DNA of 18,570 bases from Bacillota bacterium (GCA_023395555.1 JAEWYQ010000007.1:1-18570); one strand, 5' to 3'. Positions 1 through 7,411 are shown, counted from the stretch's first letter. The notes: generated by a model from the letters alone, not told the origin. Numbers and translations: made by a program.

Positions 1-145
1 TCATAGGAATTACATCAAAAACCTATCCAAAAAAACCAAACCTACAACAACCGTAAATATGCTTCAGTGCTTAATGAACAATAATTTTCTCGTAACAATT
101 TTGTCATAATCTATGAAATGAACGTGACATTCCTTGTTTTTTCCG

Positions 146-174
146 TTGACATTGTTTCCGTGGAGTGTTAGAAT
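146..174 (+). promoter_or_regulatory. Sigma-A type promoter of the ABC exporter operon
   Basis: TTGACA at 146-151 and TAGAAT at 169-174 are separated by 17 bases, and a TG dinucleotide one base before the -10 (166-167) makes it an extended -10. Transcription would start near 181, giving a leader of about 120 bases before the ATPase gene. Bases 1-145 are AT-rich and show no gene that I can support. Confidence 0.75.
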
Positions 175-206
175 GTACTTCTGTCTAACTGAATATTTAC
201 CACGGG

Positions 207-285
207 TTTTCTTGGCAAAATCCAAGAAAAAAAGTGTACCGGCAAGGTACGCCGTCGCTTGGCAAGATATTTGAAAAAATATTAC
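207..285 (+). other. Hairpin-rich 5' leader of the ABC exporter operon
   Basis: Three successive short stem-loops lie between the promoter and the ribosome binding site. The first is a perfect 9-bp stem (207-215 with 222-230, loop CAAAAT). The second is a 7-bp stem (234-240 with 246-252, loop GGCAA). The third is an AT-only stem near 269-284. The octamer CTTGGCAA occurs twice, at 211-218 and 257-264. I recognise no known riboswitch class, and none of the stems is followed by a clear T tract on the + strand. A regulatory role is only a possibility. Confidence 0.4.
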
Positions 286-301
286 TACCAGGAGGAACAA
301 C

Positions 302-1396
302 ATGATCAAAGTGGAACATATCTCTAAGACCTTTAAGGTCAGCCGGCGCAATGCCGGATTCTCAGAAGCATTCAAGGCTTTATTTCACAAGCAGTACGAA
401 TGCATCAAGGCGCTGGATGACATCTCCTTTTCCATTGAAGACGGGGAGATGGTCGGATATATCGGCCCCAACGGCGCGGGTAAGAGCAGCACAATCAAGG
501 TATTAAGCGGTATTTTGACACCGGACAGCGGGCAATGCCTTATCGACAACAGAGTCCCATGGAAAGAAAGAACAGCACATGTGAAGGAGATCGGAGTTGT
601 TTTCGGACAGCGCTCCCAGCTATGGTGGGACGTGCCTGTGATCGATTCCTTTGAGCTGCTGCGGGATATCTACCGGATTCCGGAACAGACCTACAAGAAC
701 AATCTGGAGGAGCTGGTGACGCTCCTCAATTTGAAGGAGATCGTACGTACTCCCGCCAGGCAGCTTTCCCTCGGACAGAGGATGCGCTGTGAGATTGCGG
801 CCTCCCTGCTCCACAGCCCCAGGATTCTGTTTCTGGATGAGCCCACCATCGGACTGGACGCGGTGTCTAAGATAGCGGTGAGGGATTTTATCCTGGAGCT
901 GAACCGGACCCACAAAACAACGGTAATTCTCACGACCCATGACATGCAGGATATTGAGACACTGACCAAACGGATTATACTGATCGGCAGGGGCAGGATT
1001 CTCATGGACGGCAGTCTGGAAGAGATTCGCAGGCAGTTTTCTAACTTCAAGAGATTGACGGTAGAGCATGGCGGAGGAGCCATCGCATTATGCCCGGGAC
1101 TGCTGCCGGTGGTTACCGGAGACCAGCCGGGAAGAACAGGGAAGAGCCGGATCGAGGCTTTGGCAGGGAACCAGCCGGAAGAAACCGCAGAGAATTCATC
1201 GGACATTCCCGCAGAGAATCCATCGGATATTCCCGAAGGAAAGCGTCTGGAGGTATTCGATATTGATCTGGCGAGATTGAGTGTATCCGAAGCGATTACC
1301 TGGATCTCAAACCAGGCGGAGGTTCATGATATCTCGGTAGACGGTCCTTCCATTGATGAAGTAGTGGCTGAGCTGTATCATCAGTATCAAATATAA
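302..1396 (+). CDS. ABC-2 type exporter ATP-binding protein
   Basis: ATPase subunit of an export-type ABC transporter, acting on the cytoplasmic face of the membrane with the two permeases that follow. The nucleotide-binding domain is complete: Walker A GPNGAGKSS at residues 55-63, Q-loop Q103, signature LSLGQ at 155-159, Walker B ILFLDEP at 175-181 and H-loop H213. The N-terminus and order of subunits resemble the ethyl-viologen-exporter type family (COG4586 with COG4587 and COG3694). The start is fixed by AGGAGG at 291-296, just before the ATG. The region after about residue 255 is unusual: a hydrophilic Pro/Glu/Ser linker with a tandem 8-residue repeat (AENSSDIP, AENPSDIP) precedes a conserved-looking C-terminal stretch (KRLEVFDIDLARLSV onward). 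The substrate cannot be read from sequence. Genes follow at 81- and 87-base gaps on the same strand, consistent with one operon. Confidence 0.93.
   Translation: MIKVEHISKTFKVSRRNAGFSEAFKALFHKQYECIKALDDISFSIEDGEMVGYIGPNGAGKSSTIKVLSGILTPDSGQCLIDNRVPWKERTAHVKEIGVVFGQRSQLWWDVPVIDSFELLRDIYRIPEQTYKNNLEELVTLLNLKEIVRTPARQLSLGQRMRCEIAASLLHSPRILFLDEPTIGLDAVSKIAVRDFILELNRTHKTTVILTTHDMQDIETLTKRIILIGRGRILMDGSLEEIRRQFSNFKRLTVEHGGGAIALCPGLLPVVTGDQPGRTGKSRIEALAGNQPEETAENSSDIPAENPSDIPEGKRLEVFDIDLARLSVSEAITWISNQAEVHDISVDGPSIDEVVAELYHQYQI
1187..1234 (+). repeat. 24-bp in-frame tandem repeat in the ABC ATPase linker
   Basis: Units 1187-1210 and 1211-1234 differ at two positions only. They encode AENSSDIP and AENPSDIP. 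Being a multiple of three, copy-number change would lengthen or shorten the linker without breaking the frame. Confidence 0.85.
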
Positions 1397-1477
1397 TATG
1401 ATAGCAGGGGTGTTGAAACCGTATCGTTTGGCAGCCCTCTTTTTGCTGCGCATTAATCCTATGGAGAGGATGATTTT

Positions 1478-2308
1478 ATGATAGAAAATAATCGTAAGCG
1501 TCGAAGCAGGATGTATTATGCCCTGTTTCGGATGCGTTTTATCGCAGGGCTTCAATACCGGGCAGCGGCAGCGGCGGGCATTGTGACACAGTTTGCCTGG
1601 GGCGGCCTCAATTTATTGATGTATAAAGCCTTTTACGAGGTGAATCCGGCTGTGTTTCCCATGGAGTTCCAGGCCCTGTCCACTTATGTTTGGCTTCAGC
1701 AGGCATTGCTGGCCCTGTTCATGGGCTGGTTTTTTGAAAATGATATCTTTCAGATGATTGTGGACGGGCAGATCGCCTATGAGCTGTGCAGGCCCATGGA
1801 GTTGTACCAGATGTGGTTCTTCCGGTCCATGGCAAACCGTTTGTCCAAAGCCGTATTGCGCTGTATGCCCATCCTGCTCTTTGCCGCGCTGCTGCCCAGG
1901 CCATACGGAATTACGCTGCCTGCGGGCGGCATTGCTGCAATCTGGTTTGTCATTACCACAGTCCTTGGGTTCCTTGTGGTGGTTGCCTTTGGTATGCTGG
2001 TCTATATCAGCGCTTTTTTCACGATTTCCTCAAGCGGTATTAAAATTATATCCACTTCACTGGGGGAATTTCTGTCCGGAGCCGTAGTGCCCCTGCCTTT
2101 TATGCCGGACGGGATAAGACAGGCAGTGGAAATGCTTCCCTTTGCTTCCATGCAGAATGTCCCCCTGCGGATCTATTCCGGAGATATTGCGGGGAATGAG
2201 ATTTTATACCGGGCAGGTCTGCAGCTGTTCTGGGCGGCTGTATTAATCCTCCTGGGACAGGTGCTCATCCGCACGGCCTTAAAGAGGGTCGTAGTTCAGG
2301 GCGGCTGA
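1478..2308 (+). CDS. ABC-2 type exporter permease, first subunit (COG4587-like)
   Basis: Integral membrane subunit of the exporter. About six hydrophobic segments can be seen, for example around residues 26-45, 70-90, 115-170, 178-195 and 240-260, with a positively charged N-terminus (RKRRSR). The length (276 residues) suits ABC-2 permeases, and the fold and position between the ATPase and a DUF990-type permease match the ethyl-viologen-exporter type operons. GGAGAGG near 1463-1469 lies about 9 bases before the ATG. A second ATG at 1511 begins a residue stretch that homologs often start with, but no good ribosome binding site precedes it, so the first ATG is kept. It probably forms a heterodimer with the next gene product. 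Confidence 0.88.
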   Translation: MIENNRKRRSRMYYALFRMRFIAGLQYRAAAAAGIVTQFAWGGLNLLMYKAFYEVNPAVFPMEFQALSTYVWLQQALLALFMGWFFENDIFQMIVDGQIAYELCRPMELYQMWFFRSMANRLSKAVLRCMPILLFAALLPRPYGITLPAGGIAAIWFVITTVLGFLVVVAFGMLVYISAFFTISSSGIKIISTSLGEFLSGAVVPLPFMPDGIRQAVEMLPFASMQNVPLRIYSGDIAGNEILYRAGLQLFWAAVLILLGQVLIRTALKRVVVQGG

Positions 2309-2395
2309 TGGATAGGGACGGATACGCGTAAAGGTTTTGCCGTTTACACACGGGAAAAATCACTGTTAATGAATTCAAGGAGGGGCATAGTTGCT

Positions 2396-3172
2396 ATGAA
2401 ACTTTATATGAAATTTTTCGGGATACATTTGAAGGCGGCAATGCAATATAAGACATCGTTCTTACTCACTACCCTTGGGCAGTTCTTAATATCCTTCAAT
2501 GTATTCTTAGGGATATTATTTATGTTTGACCGTTTTCAGGAGGTACGGGGATATGGCTTTGCTGAAGTGCTGCTGTGTTTTTCCGTGGTATTGATGAGCT
2601 TTTCCCTGGCGGAAATGTTTATGAGGGGCTTTGATGTATTTGCGGGAACCATTGGAAACGGAGAGTTTGACCGGATTTTGCTAAGACCCAGAAATCCGGT
2701 TTTGCTGGTGGTGTCGGGGAAAATTGAGTTTTCCCGTTTTGGACGGACTTTTCAGGCCATTCTGATGCTGATTTATGGGATTGCAGGCTCCGGTATCCGC
2801 TGGGATATCACCCGATGTGTTACGCTGGTGCTGATGATTGCGGGGGGAACTGTGGTTTTCGGCTGTCTCTTTGTGGTCTATGCCAGCATTTGTTTCTTCA
2901 CCCTGGAGGGGCTGGAGTTTATGAATGTCCTGACAGACGGGGCAAGAGAGTACGGAAAATATCCTGTGAACATTTATGGCAGGAGGGTGCTTCGGTTCTG
3001 TACCTATATTGTGCCCTATGCGTTGTTCCAGTACTATCCCTTTTTGTATCTGATCGGGAGGACGGAGAATATGGGCTACATGCTGCTGCCTCTGGCGGGC
3101 TGCCTGTTCCTAATTCCCTGTTTTCTATTCTGGAAGCTGGGAATCCGGCATTATAAGTCAACCGGGTCGTGA
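2396..3172 (+). CDS. ABC-2 type exporter permease, second subunit (DUF990, PF06182-like)
   Basis: Second membrane subunit of the exporter, 258 residues with about six transmembrane segments. Family-typical patches are visible: the FDRILLRPRNP stretch about one third in, and the GAREYGKYPVNIYG patch followed by a hydrophobic VPYALFQYYPFLYLIGR region in the last third. The ATG at 2396 is chosen over one at 2369 because AAGGAGGGG (2377-2385) sits 10 bases before it, whereas the upstream ATG has no such site. It closes the three-gene transcription unit. The arrangement of one ATPase and two different permeases is typical of this exporter family. Its cargo is unknown. Confidence 0.9.
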   Translation: MKLYMKFFGIHLKAAMQYKTSFLLTTLGQFLISFNVFLGILFMFDRFQEVRGYGFAEVLLCFSVVLMSFSLAEMFMRGFDVFAGTIGNGEFDRILLRPRNPVLLVVSGKIEFSRFGRTFQAILMLIYGIAGSGIRWDITRCVTLVLMIAGGTVVFGCLFVVYASICFFTLEGLEFMNVLTDGAREYGKYPVNIYGRRVLRFCTYIVPYALFQYYPFLYLIGRTENMGYMLLPLAGCLFLIPCFLFWKLGIRHYKSTGS

Positions 3173-3252
3173 GAAGATGAGAAGAAATGCGGTATGTGCA
3201 TCCTGTGGAGTATAGTATTATATAGGCGGATAAACTCCTTGCGATAAATAAA

Positions 3253-3280
3253 GAAGCTGTCAGAATATTCTGACAGCTTC
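3253..3280. terminator. Perfect 28-bp palindrome, possible terminator
   Basis: GAAGCTGTCAGAAT is followed directly by its exact reverse complement. It lies 80 bases after the last ABC gene. On the + strand the following bases are CGGCTCCCC, not a T tract, so a classic intrinsic terminator is doubtful in that direction. On the - strand it is followed by TTTATTTAT. It might instead be a protein-binding site. Confidence 0.45.
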
Positions 3281-3413
3281 CGGCTCCCCTATAGGCACAC
3301 TTCAGTATGCATCATAACACACAGAAAAGAAAAAGTCTAGTAAAATTTTTTTTTACTGGTAAGATTAGATTAGAAATCAGCCAGTAAATAAGGGAGGATA
3401 TGGTGATCCCTAT

Positions 3414-3438
3414 ACACAGGATAGGAGACACAGGATAG
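3414..3438 (+). repeat. 11-bp direct repeat upstream of helD
   Basis: ACACAGGATAG occurs at 3414-3424 and again at 3428-3438, a 14-base period, about 50-75 bases before the helD start codon. It may be a regulator site or chance local duplication. Confidence 0.6.
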
Positions 3439-3488
3439 ACTTCGTATGTCACAGCTGCACAGGCAGTAGAAAGGTATGGTTATTTATT

Positions 3489-5723
3489 ATGCAGAACGCA
3501 GGAGAACAGAAGGAAGCAGTGGCCACAGAGAGCGCACAGGCACTCCATAACCCGGAGCGGAGGCTGGAGGAACAGCATCTGGAGCAGTGCGTTGCCGTGA
3601 TACAGCAAAATGTTGATAAATACACACAGGAGTACAAAAAACTCGGTGAGGAAACGAAGGAACTGTACGATAATTACCGTTCCAACAATCCGGAGCTGCA
3701 CAATGACCTGGTGATCGGACTGGATATGAAGTCCCAGGTGGAACGGATTTTGAATAAGAATTTGCTGGCGTTAAAAAGACCCTATTTCGGGAGAATCGAT
3801 TACCGGGAGATAGGGGATCAGACCAGCTATTGCCTGTATTTGGGCAAGAACGGGGTAAGAAGAAACATTACCGGGAATATGATTATAGACTGGCGGGCTC
3901 CCATTTGCAGCGTCTATTACGAGAACGATATCGGAAGGAGCTCTTATCTTACTCCGGTAGGCGAGCAGATTGAAATTGACCTGTTCTTAAAAAGAACCTA
4001 TGAAATCGAAAATAGCAAGCTGATTGATTTCTATGATTCCGATGTGGTTGCAAATGATGAATTTCTGACAAAATACCTCAGCAAGAATAAGGAGGTGGTT
4101 CTGGGTGAGATCATTGCCACCATCCAGAAGGAACAGAATGAGATTATCCGCGACACACCTTGGCACAGTGTCATTGTGCAGGGGGTAGCGGGAAGCGGAA
4201 AGACCACGGTGGCAATGCACCGCATTTCCTATATCCTGTATAATTATAAGGACAAATTCAGGCCGGATGAATTCTATATTATCGGAAGCAATAAAATGCT
4301 GCTGAACTATATCACCGGGGTATTGCCGAATCTGGACGTATACAATGTCAATCAGATGACCATGGAGGAATTTCTGATTTCCTTACTGGATAAGGATTTT
4401 GACTATAAGAAGGGAAAGTACTCCCTGACCAACAGCTTTCTGAAGCTGGACAAGGGGACATCCCGCAGAGGAGAAGCATCTCAGGAGGTATCCTCTAAGG
4501 AAATGTCGGAGTTGAAGCGGTTTAAGGGCTCCATCCATTTTATACGGGCGCTCATGGCATATATGAAGCAATATGAGATTGATACGGTAACGACGGAAAC
4601 CGTCACCGTGGATCGGCAGGTGCTGTATTCCAGGGAAGAGATTCTATATTTCCTGGATTTCTTCCAGGAACTGCCCCTCCAGGAGAAGATTGATCTGTTG
4701 AATAAGCGTTTGGCCTATAAGATTAAATCTCTGGGAGAGGAGACGGAGATGAAAAAGGAGGACCTTCGCGCTGAGATTAACAAATACAGGAATTACTTCG
4801 GGAACCGCAGCAAGAAGCCGGATCTGATGGGAATCTATCAGGATTTCCTGGGCAGTCTGCGGGAGGACCGGAAGAGATATCTGGACCAGGGAATCCAGGT
4901 GGCGGGAGAGGAGATTACCGGACTGCTTCTTCAGGAATTGGCGGGAAAGCGGCTGGATATTTATGATCTTGGTATGCTGAACTATATCAAAAGACGGATT
5001 AAGATGACCCGGGATTATGAATATGTAGGCCATATGGTGATTGATGAGGCCCAGGACTTTGGTGTGATGTTATTTCAGATATTTAAGGTGTTGTTTAAAA
5101 ATTGCACTTATACCATCATGGGAGATGTATCGCAGAATATTTATTATGATACGGGAATGAATGACTGGGAGATACTGAAGCAGGAGGTATTCTCAGCAGA
5201 GAAGGACCGGTTCTACGTGCTGGCCAAGAGCTACCGCAACACGGTGGAGATTTCGGAATATGCAAGTAGGGTTCTTCGGAAATGCTCCTTTAAAACCTAC
5301 GATATTGAGCCGATCATCCGCCATGGGAAAGAGGTCACACTGATCCGGGCCGGGAAGGAAAAACAGATGGCAGGGGAGACGGTTTCTCTGGTAAAAAATA
5401 TTCAGGCTTCCGGCTACGATACAATTGCAATTATATGCAGAACCGTGGAAGAGACAGGGAAGGTGAGAAAGCTTCTAAGCTCTTCTCTGGACATAGAACA
5501 GTCGGAGGAGATGGAGAATATGACCTTCTCCAACGGGACAATGGTGCTGCCCATCCACATGACAAAGGGGCTGGAATTTGATGCGGTTATTCTATGGAAT
5601 CCGGATGAGGAAAGCTACCGGATGGGAGACGAGGATGCGAAGCTGCTCTACGTAGCCATCACCCGTGCGCTCCATGAGCTGTACATTGTGTACCAGGAGG
5701 AGTTGACAGGGCTGCTATCTTAG
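3489..5723 (+). CDS. helD: HelD-like UvrD/Rep-family ATPase (RNA polymerase recycling factor)
   Basis: Superfamily 1 helicase-like ATPase of the HelD group, which in Bacillus binds RNA polymerase and frees it from stalled or terminated complexes. The 744-residue length is close to the family's usual size. Residues 24-98 form a charged helical arm of the kind that enters the polymerase secondary channel. Walker A GVAGSGKTT is at 232-240, Walker B VIDEAQD at 517-523, the GDVSQNIY motif at 545-552, a SYRN motif at 581-584, HMTKGLEFD at 690-698 and VAITRA at 722-727. Between the Walker A half and Walker B half lies a long helical insertion (about 290-505), again as in HelD. The start codon is preceded only by a weak AGAAAGG (3468-3474), so the start is less certain than the gene. 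No neighbour suggests a link to a particular antibiotic-resistance cassette. Confidence 0.9.
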   Translation: MQNAGEQKEAVATESAQALHNPERRLEEQHLEQCVAVIQQNVDKYTQEYKKLGEETKELYDNYRSNNPELHNDLVIGLDMKSQVERILNKNLLALKRPYFGRIDYREIGDQTSYCLYLGKNGVRRNITGNMIIDWRAPICSVYYENDIGRSSYLTPVGEQIEIDLFLKRTYEIENSKLIDFYDSDVVANDEFLTKYLSKNKEVVLGEIIATIQKEQNEIIRDTPWHSVIVQGVAGSGKTTVAMHRISYILYNYKDKFRPDEFYIIGSNKMLLNYITGVLPNLDVYNVNQMTMEEFLISLLDKDFDYKKGKYSLTNSFLKLDKGTSRRGEASQEVSSKEMSELKRFKGSIHFIRALMAYMKQYEIDTVTTETVTVDRQVLYSREEILYFLDFFQELPLQEKIDLLNKRLAYKIKSLGEETEMKKEDLRAEINKYRNYFGNRSKKPDLMGIYQDFLGSLREDRKRYLDQGIQVAGEEITGLLLQELAGKRLDIYDLGMLNYIKRRIKMTRDYEYVGHMVIDEAQDFGVMLFQIFKVLFKNCTYTIMGDVSQNIYYDTGMNDWEILKQEVFSAEKDRFYVLAKSYRNTVEISEYASRVLRKCSFKTYDIEPIIRHGKEVTLIRAGKEKQMAGETVSLVKNIQASGYDTIAIICRTVEETGKVRKLLSSSLDIEQSEEMENMTFSNGTMVLPIHMTKGLEFDAVILWNPDEESYRMGDEDAKLLYVAITRALHELYIVYQEELTGLLS

Positions 5724-5819
5724 CTGTGAAAAAGAATTTATATGTTTTTTATAGATTTGTGGTAATATAAGTTATAGGAATGAATTTATCCGCAAATCTT
5801 AACTTGAAGGAGGCAGAAC

Positions 5820-6081
5820 ATGCCGGAAATATCATTGTTTTATGGAATACGAGTGACTATGTATTATGACGACCATAATCCGCCTCATTTTCATGCTGAG
5901 TATAATGGAAATAAAGCGATAGTAGACATCTGTAAATCCAGAGTGATTTAATGGTTTATTGCCGTCAAGGCAATTGAAGCTGATTTTAGCATGGTGTGTC
6001 ATTCATCAGGATGAATTAATGCAAAACCGGGAATTATCAAAGGATGGGAAGCCTTTAAACAGAATGAATCCTTTGGTATAA
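5820..6081 (+). pseudogene. DUF4160 protein gene with a single-base frameshift
   Basis: The first 43 codons encode a typical DUF4160 N-terminus: MPEISLFYGIRVTMYY followed by the hallmark DDHNPPHFHAEYNG. Translation stops at TAA 5949-5951. If one T of the run at 5947-5949 is removed, the frame continues with GLLPSRQLKLILAWCVIHQD and ends at TAA 6079-6081, giving a family-length protein of about 86 residues. The original protein is therefore almost intact and the lesion is recent, a sequencing error, or a recoded site. AAGGAGG at 5807-5813 gives a strong start. The stop codon abuts the ribosome binding site of the DUF2442 gene, so the two would be translationally coupled. Such pairs recur in bacteria and have been suspected to be toxin-antitoxin-like, but I know of no proven function. 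The area is visibly AT-richer than its neighbours. Confidence 0.85.
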
Positions 6082-6099
6082 AAGGAGGTGCAGCAAACT

Positions 6100-6375
6100 A
6101 TGTTTCGTGAAGTAGTCCAAGTCGTTCCCAATGAAGATTATACGGTCACTGTATATTTTGATGATGGTAAGATTGTTCTGTATAATGTTGCCCCTTTATT
6201 AGAAAAGGAAGTGTTCCAGCCGTTAAAAGATAAGAACATATTTATAGGCACCTGTACTATATTGAATGACACACTGGCGTGGGATATAGGCGGAGACAGG
6301 GATACAGGCAAGTGTATTGACATTGATCCGGATACGCTTTATGCATTACCGGAAATAGAGGATAGAATAGCATAA
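6100..6375 (+). CDS. DUF2442 domain protein
   Basis: Small acidic protein of 91 residues. The pattern VYFDDGKIVLYNVAPLLEK, then a KEVFQPLKD patch and the ending CIDIDPDTLYALPEI, is characteristic of DUF2442. The start is set to the ATG at 6100 because AAAGGAGGTG (6081-6090) lies 9 bases upstream. A GTG at 6088 is part of that site. It is the second gene of the DUF4160/DUF2442 pair and appears intact although its partner is frameshifted. Its role is unknown; in a toxin-antitoxin reading either member could be the antitoxin, and nothing visible here decides. Confidence 0.85.
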   Translation: MFREVVQVVPNEDYTVTVYFDDGKIVLYNVAPLLEKEVFQPLKDKNIFIGTCTILNDTLAWDIGGDRDTGKCIDIDPDTLYALPEIEDRIA

Positions 6376-6417
6376 GGAACGACGGTCATAGACAATAATA
6401 TTCTTTTTACTGCCCTA

Positions 6418-6446
6418 TTGACAAAACAAAACAAAGTGAATATAAT
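6418..6446 (+). promoter_or_regulatory. Consensus promoter of the tRNA-Val/tRNA-Met unit
   Basis: TTGACA at 6418-6423 and TATAAT at 6441-6446 with exactly 17 bases between them: a perfect consensus, as expected of stable RNA genes. It ends 20 bases before the first tRNA. Confidence 0.9.
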
Positions 6447-6466
6447 GGAGAAGTACTTTTTGAAAA

Positions 6467-6539
6467 GGGATCTTAGCTCAGCTGGGAGAGCATCTGCCTT
6501 ACAAGCAGAGGGTCATAGGTTCGAGCCCTATAGGTCCCA
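6467..6539 (+). tRNA. tRNA-Val (anticodon UAC)
   Basis: 73 bases fold into a full cloverleaf. The acceptor stem is GGGATCT with AGGTCCC, the D-arm is GCTC/GAGC, the anticodon stem is TCTGC/GCAGA around the loop CTTACAA (anticodon TAC), and the T-arm is ATAGG/CCTAT around TTCGAGC. The discriminator is A. CCA is not encoded. Confidence 0.95.
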
Positions 6540-6556
6540 TTTTCTTTGTAATATAT

Positions 6557-6630
6557 GGCGAAGTAGCTCAGTTGGCGAGAGCATGCGGTTCATACCCGCA
6601 GTGTCGGCGGTTCAAATCCGTCCTTCGCTA
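6557..6630 (+). tRNA. tRNA-Met (anticodon CAU, elongator)
   Basis: 74-base cloverleaf with acceptor stem GGCGAAG/CTTCGCT (a G-U pair at 1:72, also seen in Bacillus elongator tRNA-Met), D-arm GCTC/GAGC, anticodon stem TGCGG/CCGCA with loop TTCATAC, and T-arm GGCGG/CCGTC. The three G-C pairs next to the loop that mark an initiator are absent (C29-G41 breaks the run as GGG/CCC), so elongator is preferred. An Ile-type CAU tRNA is less likely. CCA is not encoded. Confidence 0.92.
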
Positions 6631-6636
6631 TTTCGA

Positions 6637-6665
6637 ATGTGTTGCGGTTGTGCAGCACATTTTTT
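6637..6665 (+). terminator. Intrinsic terminator of the tRNA unit
   Basis: The 9-bp stem ATGTGTTGC / GCAGCACAT (one G-U) with loop GGTTGT is followed by a run of six T (6660-6665). It starts seven bases after the tRNA-Met end. Confidence 0.9.
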
Positions 6666-6680
6666 GGTGGAATAATATTT

Positions 6681-7318
6681 ATGATGGTGGGGCCTATGGA
6701 AGAATGGTGTCAGATCACAATACGGCAAGGGGATAAGCAGGTTGCAATAAAATGTATGGAAGGAAAGACGCTCCTGGAGGCGATGCTCCGGCAGGGTGTC
6801 CGTTACCGCTGTGATTGCGGGGAGGATAATATCATTCGTGTGCCTGTCTATGAGGAGGATTCCATGGCGATTCTGTCGGCAGGGCACGGAGGAACCGCTC
6901 CGCCTGGGGAGAGCCGGTTATTTTATCGGAATTGACCTGGGAACCATCACGCTTGCGGCTCAACTGACCGAAGGGAAGAGCGGAAGAGAATGATCAGGGA
7001 AAGCATGCGGACTCTGATTCTTCAAGTAATTCAGGGTGTCCGGCCTGAACGGAGAAAGGCGGATGAAAGCCAATAGAGGGCATCGCCATTGCCGGCAACA
7101 CTACGATGATCCTCAGCTTGCCAAAGCTGCAATCCGGGCGGGAATCGAATTGCTGTTAAGAAGCTACGGAGCGGATTCACGTTGGACTATTGCCGGAGGA
7201 ATTAAAGGACAAGTTTATTACGGTGGGCAACAGTTCCCTTGCCGGGGCGGTAAGATATGCCGCGGACCCGGCGTTTGGCCGGAATCAATACAGGCAGGAA
7301 TATATTTCAAGAAGATAA
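6681..7318 (+). pseudogene. Decayed ASKHA/RACo-type (DUF4445) corrinoid-protein reactivator
   Basis: Pieces of one protein lie in order in different frames. 6681-6935 holds a ferredoxin-like beta-grasp start (EGKTLLEAMLRQGVRYRCDCG) with an incomplete cysteine cluster. About 6890-6993, in another frame, has FIGIDLGTITLAAQL, the first phosphate-binding motif of the ASKHA fold. 7082-7111 has IAIAGNTTMI, a hallmark of DUF4445. 7114-7206 has QLAKAAIRAGIELLL, and 7208-7318, in a third frame, has VGNSSLAGAVRYAADP and ends at TAA. A long stretch expected between GNTTMI and QLAKAAIRAG is missing, and stop codons interrupt the rest. An intact family member would be around 500-650 residues. Such proteins use ATP and an iron-sulfur cluster to re-reduce cobalt in corrinoid methyltransfer proteins. 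No methyltransferase or corrinoid protein gene is in the window. The start is uncertain (ATG at 6681, 6684 or 6696). Confidence 0.8.
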
Positions 7319-7360
7319 GGAAGTATAATACTGCATAGCGAAATCAGTGATGTTATTTTG

Positions 7361-7381
7361 ATGCCGGCGAAGGGCCGGTAT
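7361..7381 (+). other. Short hairpin before kimA
   Basis: ATGCCGGC (7361-7368) pairs with GCCGGTAT (7374-7381, one G-U) around the loop GAAGG. No T tract follows. It lies 30 bases before the kimA start, in the short gap after the pseudogene. It does not resemble a c-di-AMP (ydaO) riboswitch. Confidence 0.45.
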
Positions 7382-7411
7382 TCACAAGCTGAGATAGGAG
7401 TATAGAGAGAA

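Larger units (their letters stand above)
3173..3488. other. Intergenic region between the ABC operon and helD
   Basis: 316 bases without a supported gene. It holds a perfect 28-bp palindrome (3253-3280), an A/T hairpin around a run of nine T (3339-3357), an AAGGGAGG motif at 3389-3396 followed closely by ATG at 3400, and an 11-bp direct repeat (3414-3424 and 3428-3438). The ATG at 3400 opens only a 12-codon frame ending at 3438. No convincing promoter for helD was found, so where its transcript starts is unclear. Confidence 0.6.

Noticed and set aside
64..375. 103-codon open frame on the - strand at the left end
   Set aside because: It overlaps the ABC operon promoter, leader and first codons, has no recognisable domain and no ribosome binding site that I could see.
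3400..3438. 12-codon leader peptide before helD
   Set aside because: The AAGGGAGG motif is too close to the ATG (about 3 bases), and the peptide has no attenuation-like codon run. Mentioned only as a possibility.
5946..5955. Programmed +1 frameshift site in the DUF4160 gene
   Set aside because: No known slippery context of the RF2 type (such as CTT TGA C) and no stimulatory structure is visible; a plain insertion is simpler.
6467..6630. tRNA genes as an integration site of a mobile island
   Set aside because: I found no repeat of the tRNA 3' ends elsewhere in the window and no integrase gene.
6418..6675. Open frame across the tRNA genes
   Set aside because: It is a translation of the tRNA-Val and tRNA-Met genes and their terminator, not a protein gene.
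7036..7338. Stand-alone 100-residue protein gene
   Set aside because: Its readable part is the tail half of the ASKHA pseudogene, and the frame changes again before the family's C-terminal motif.
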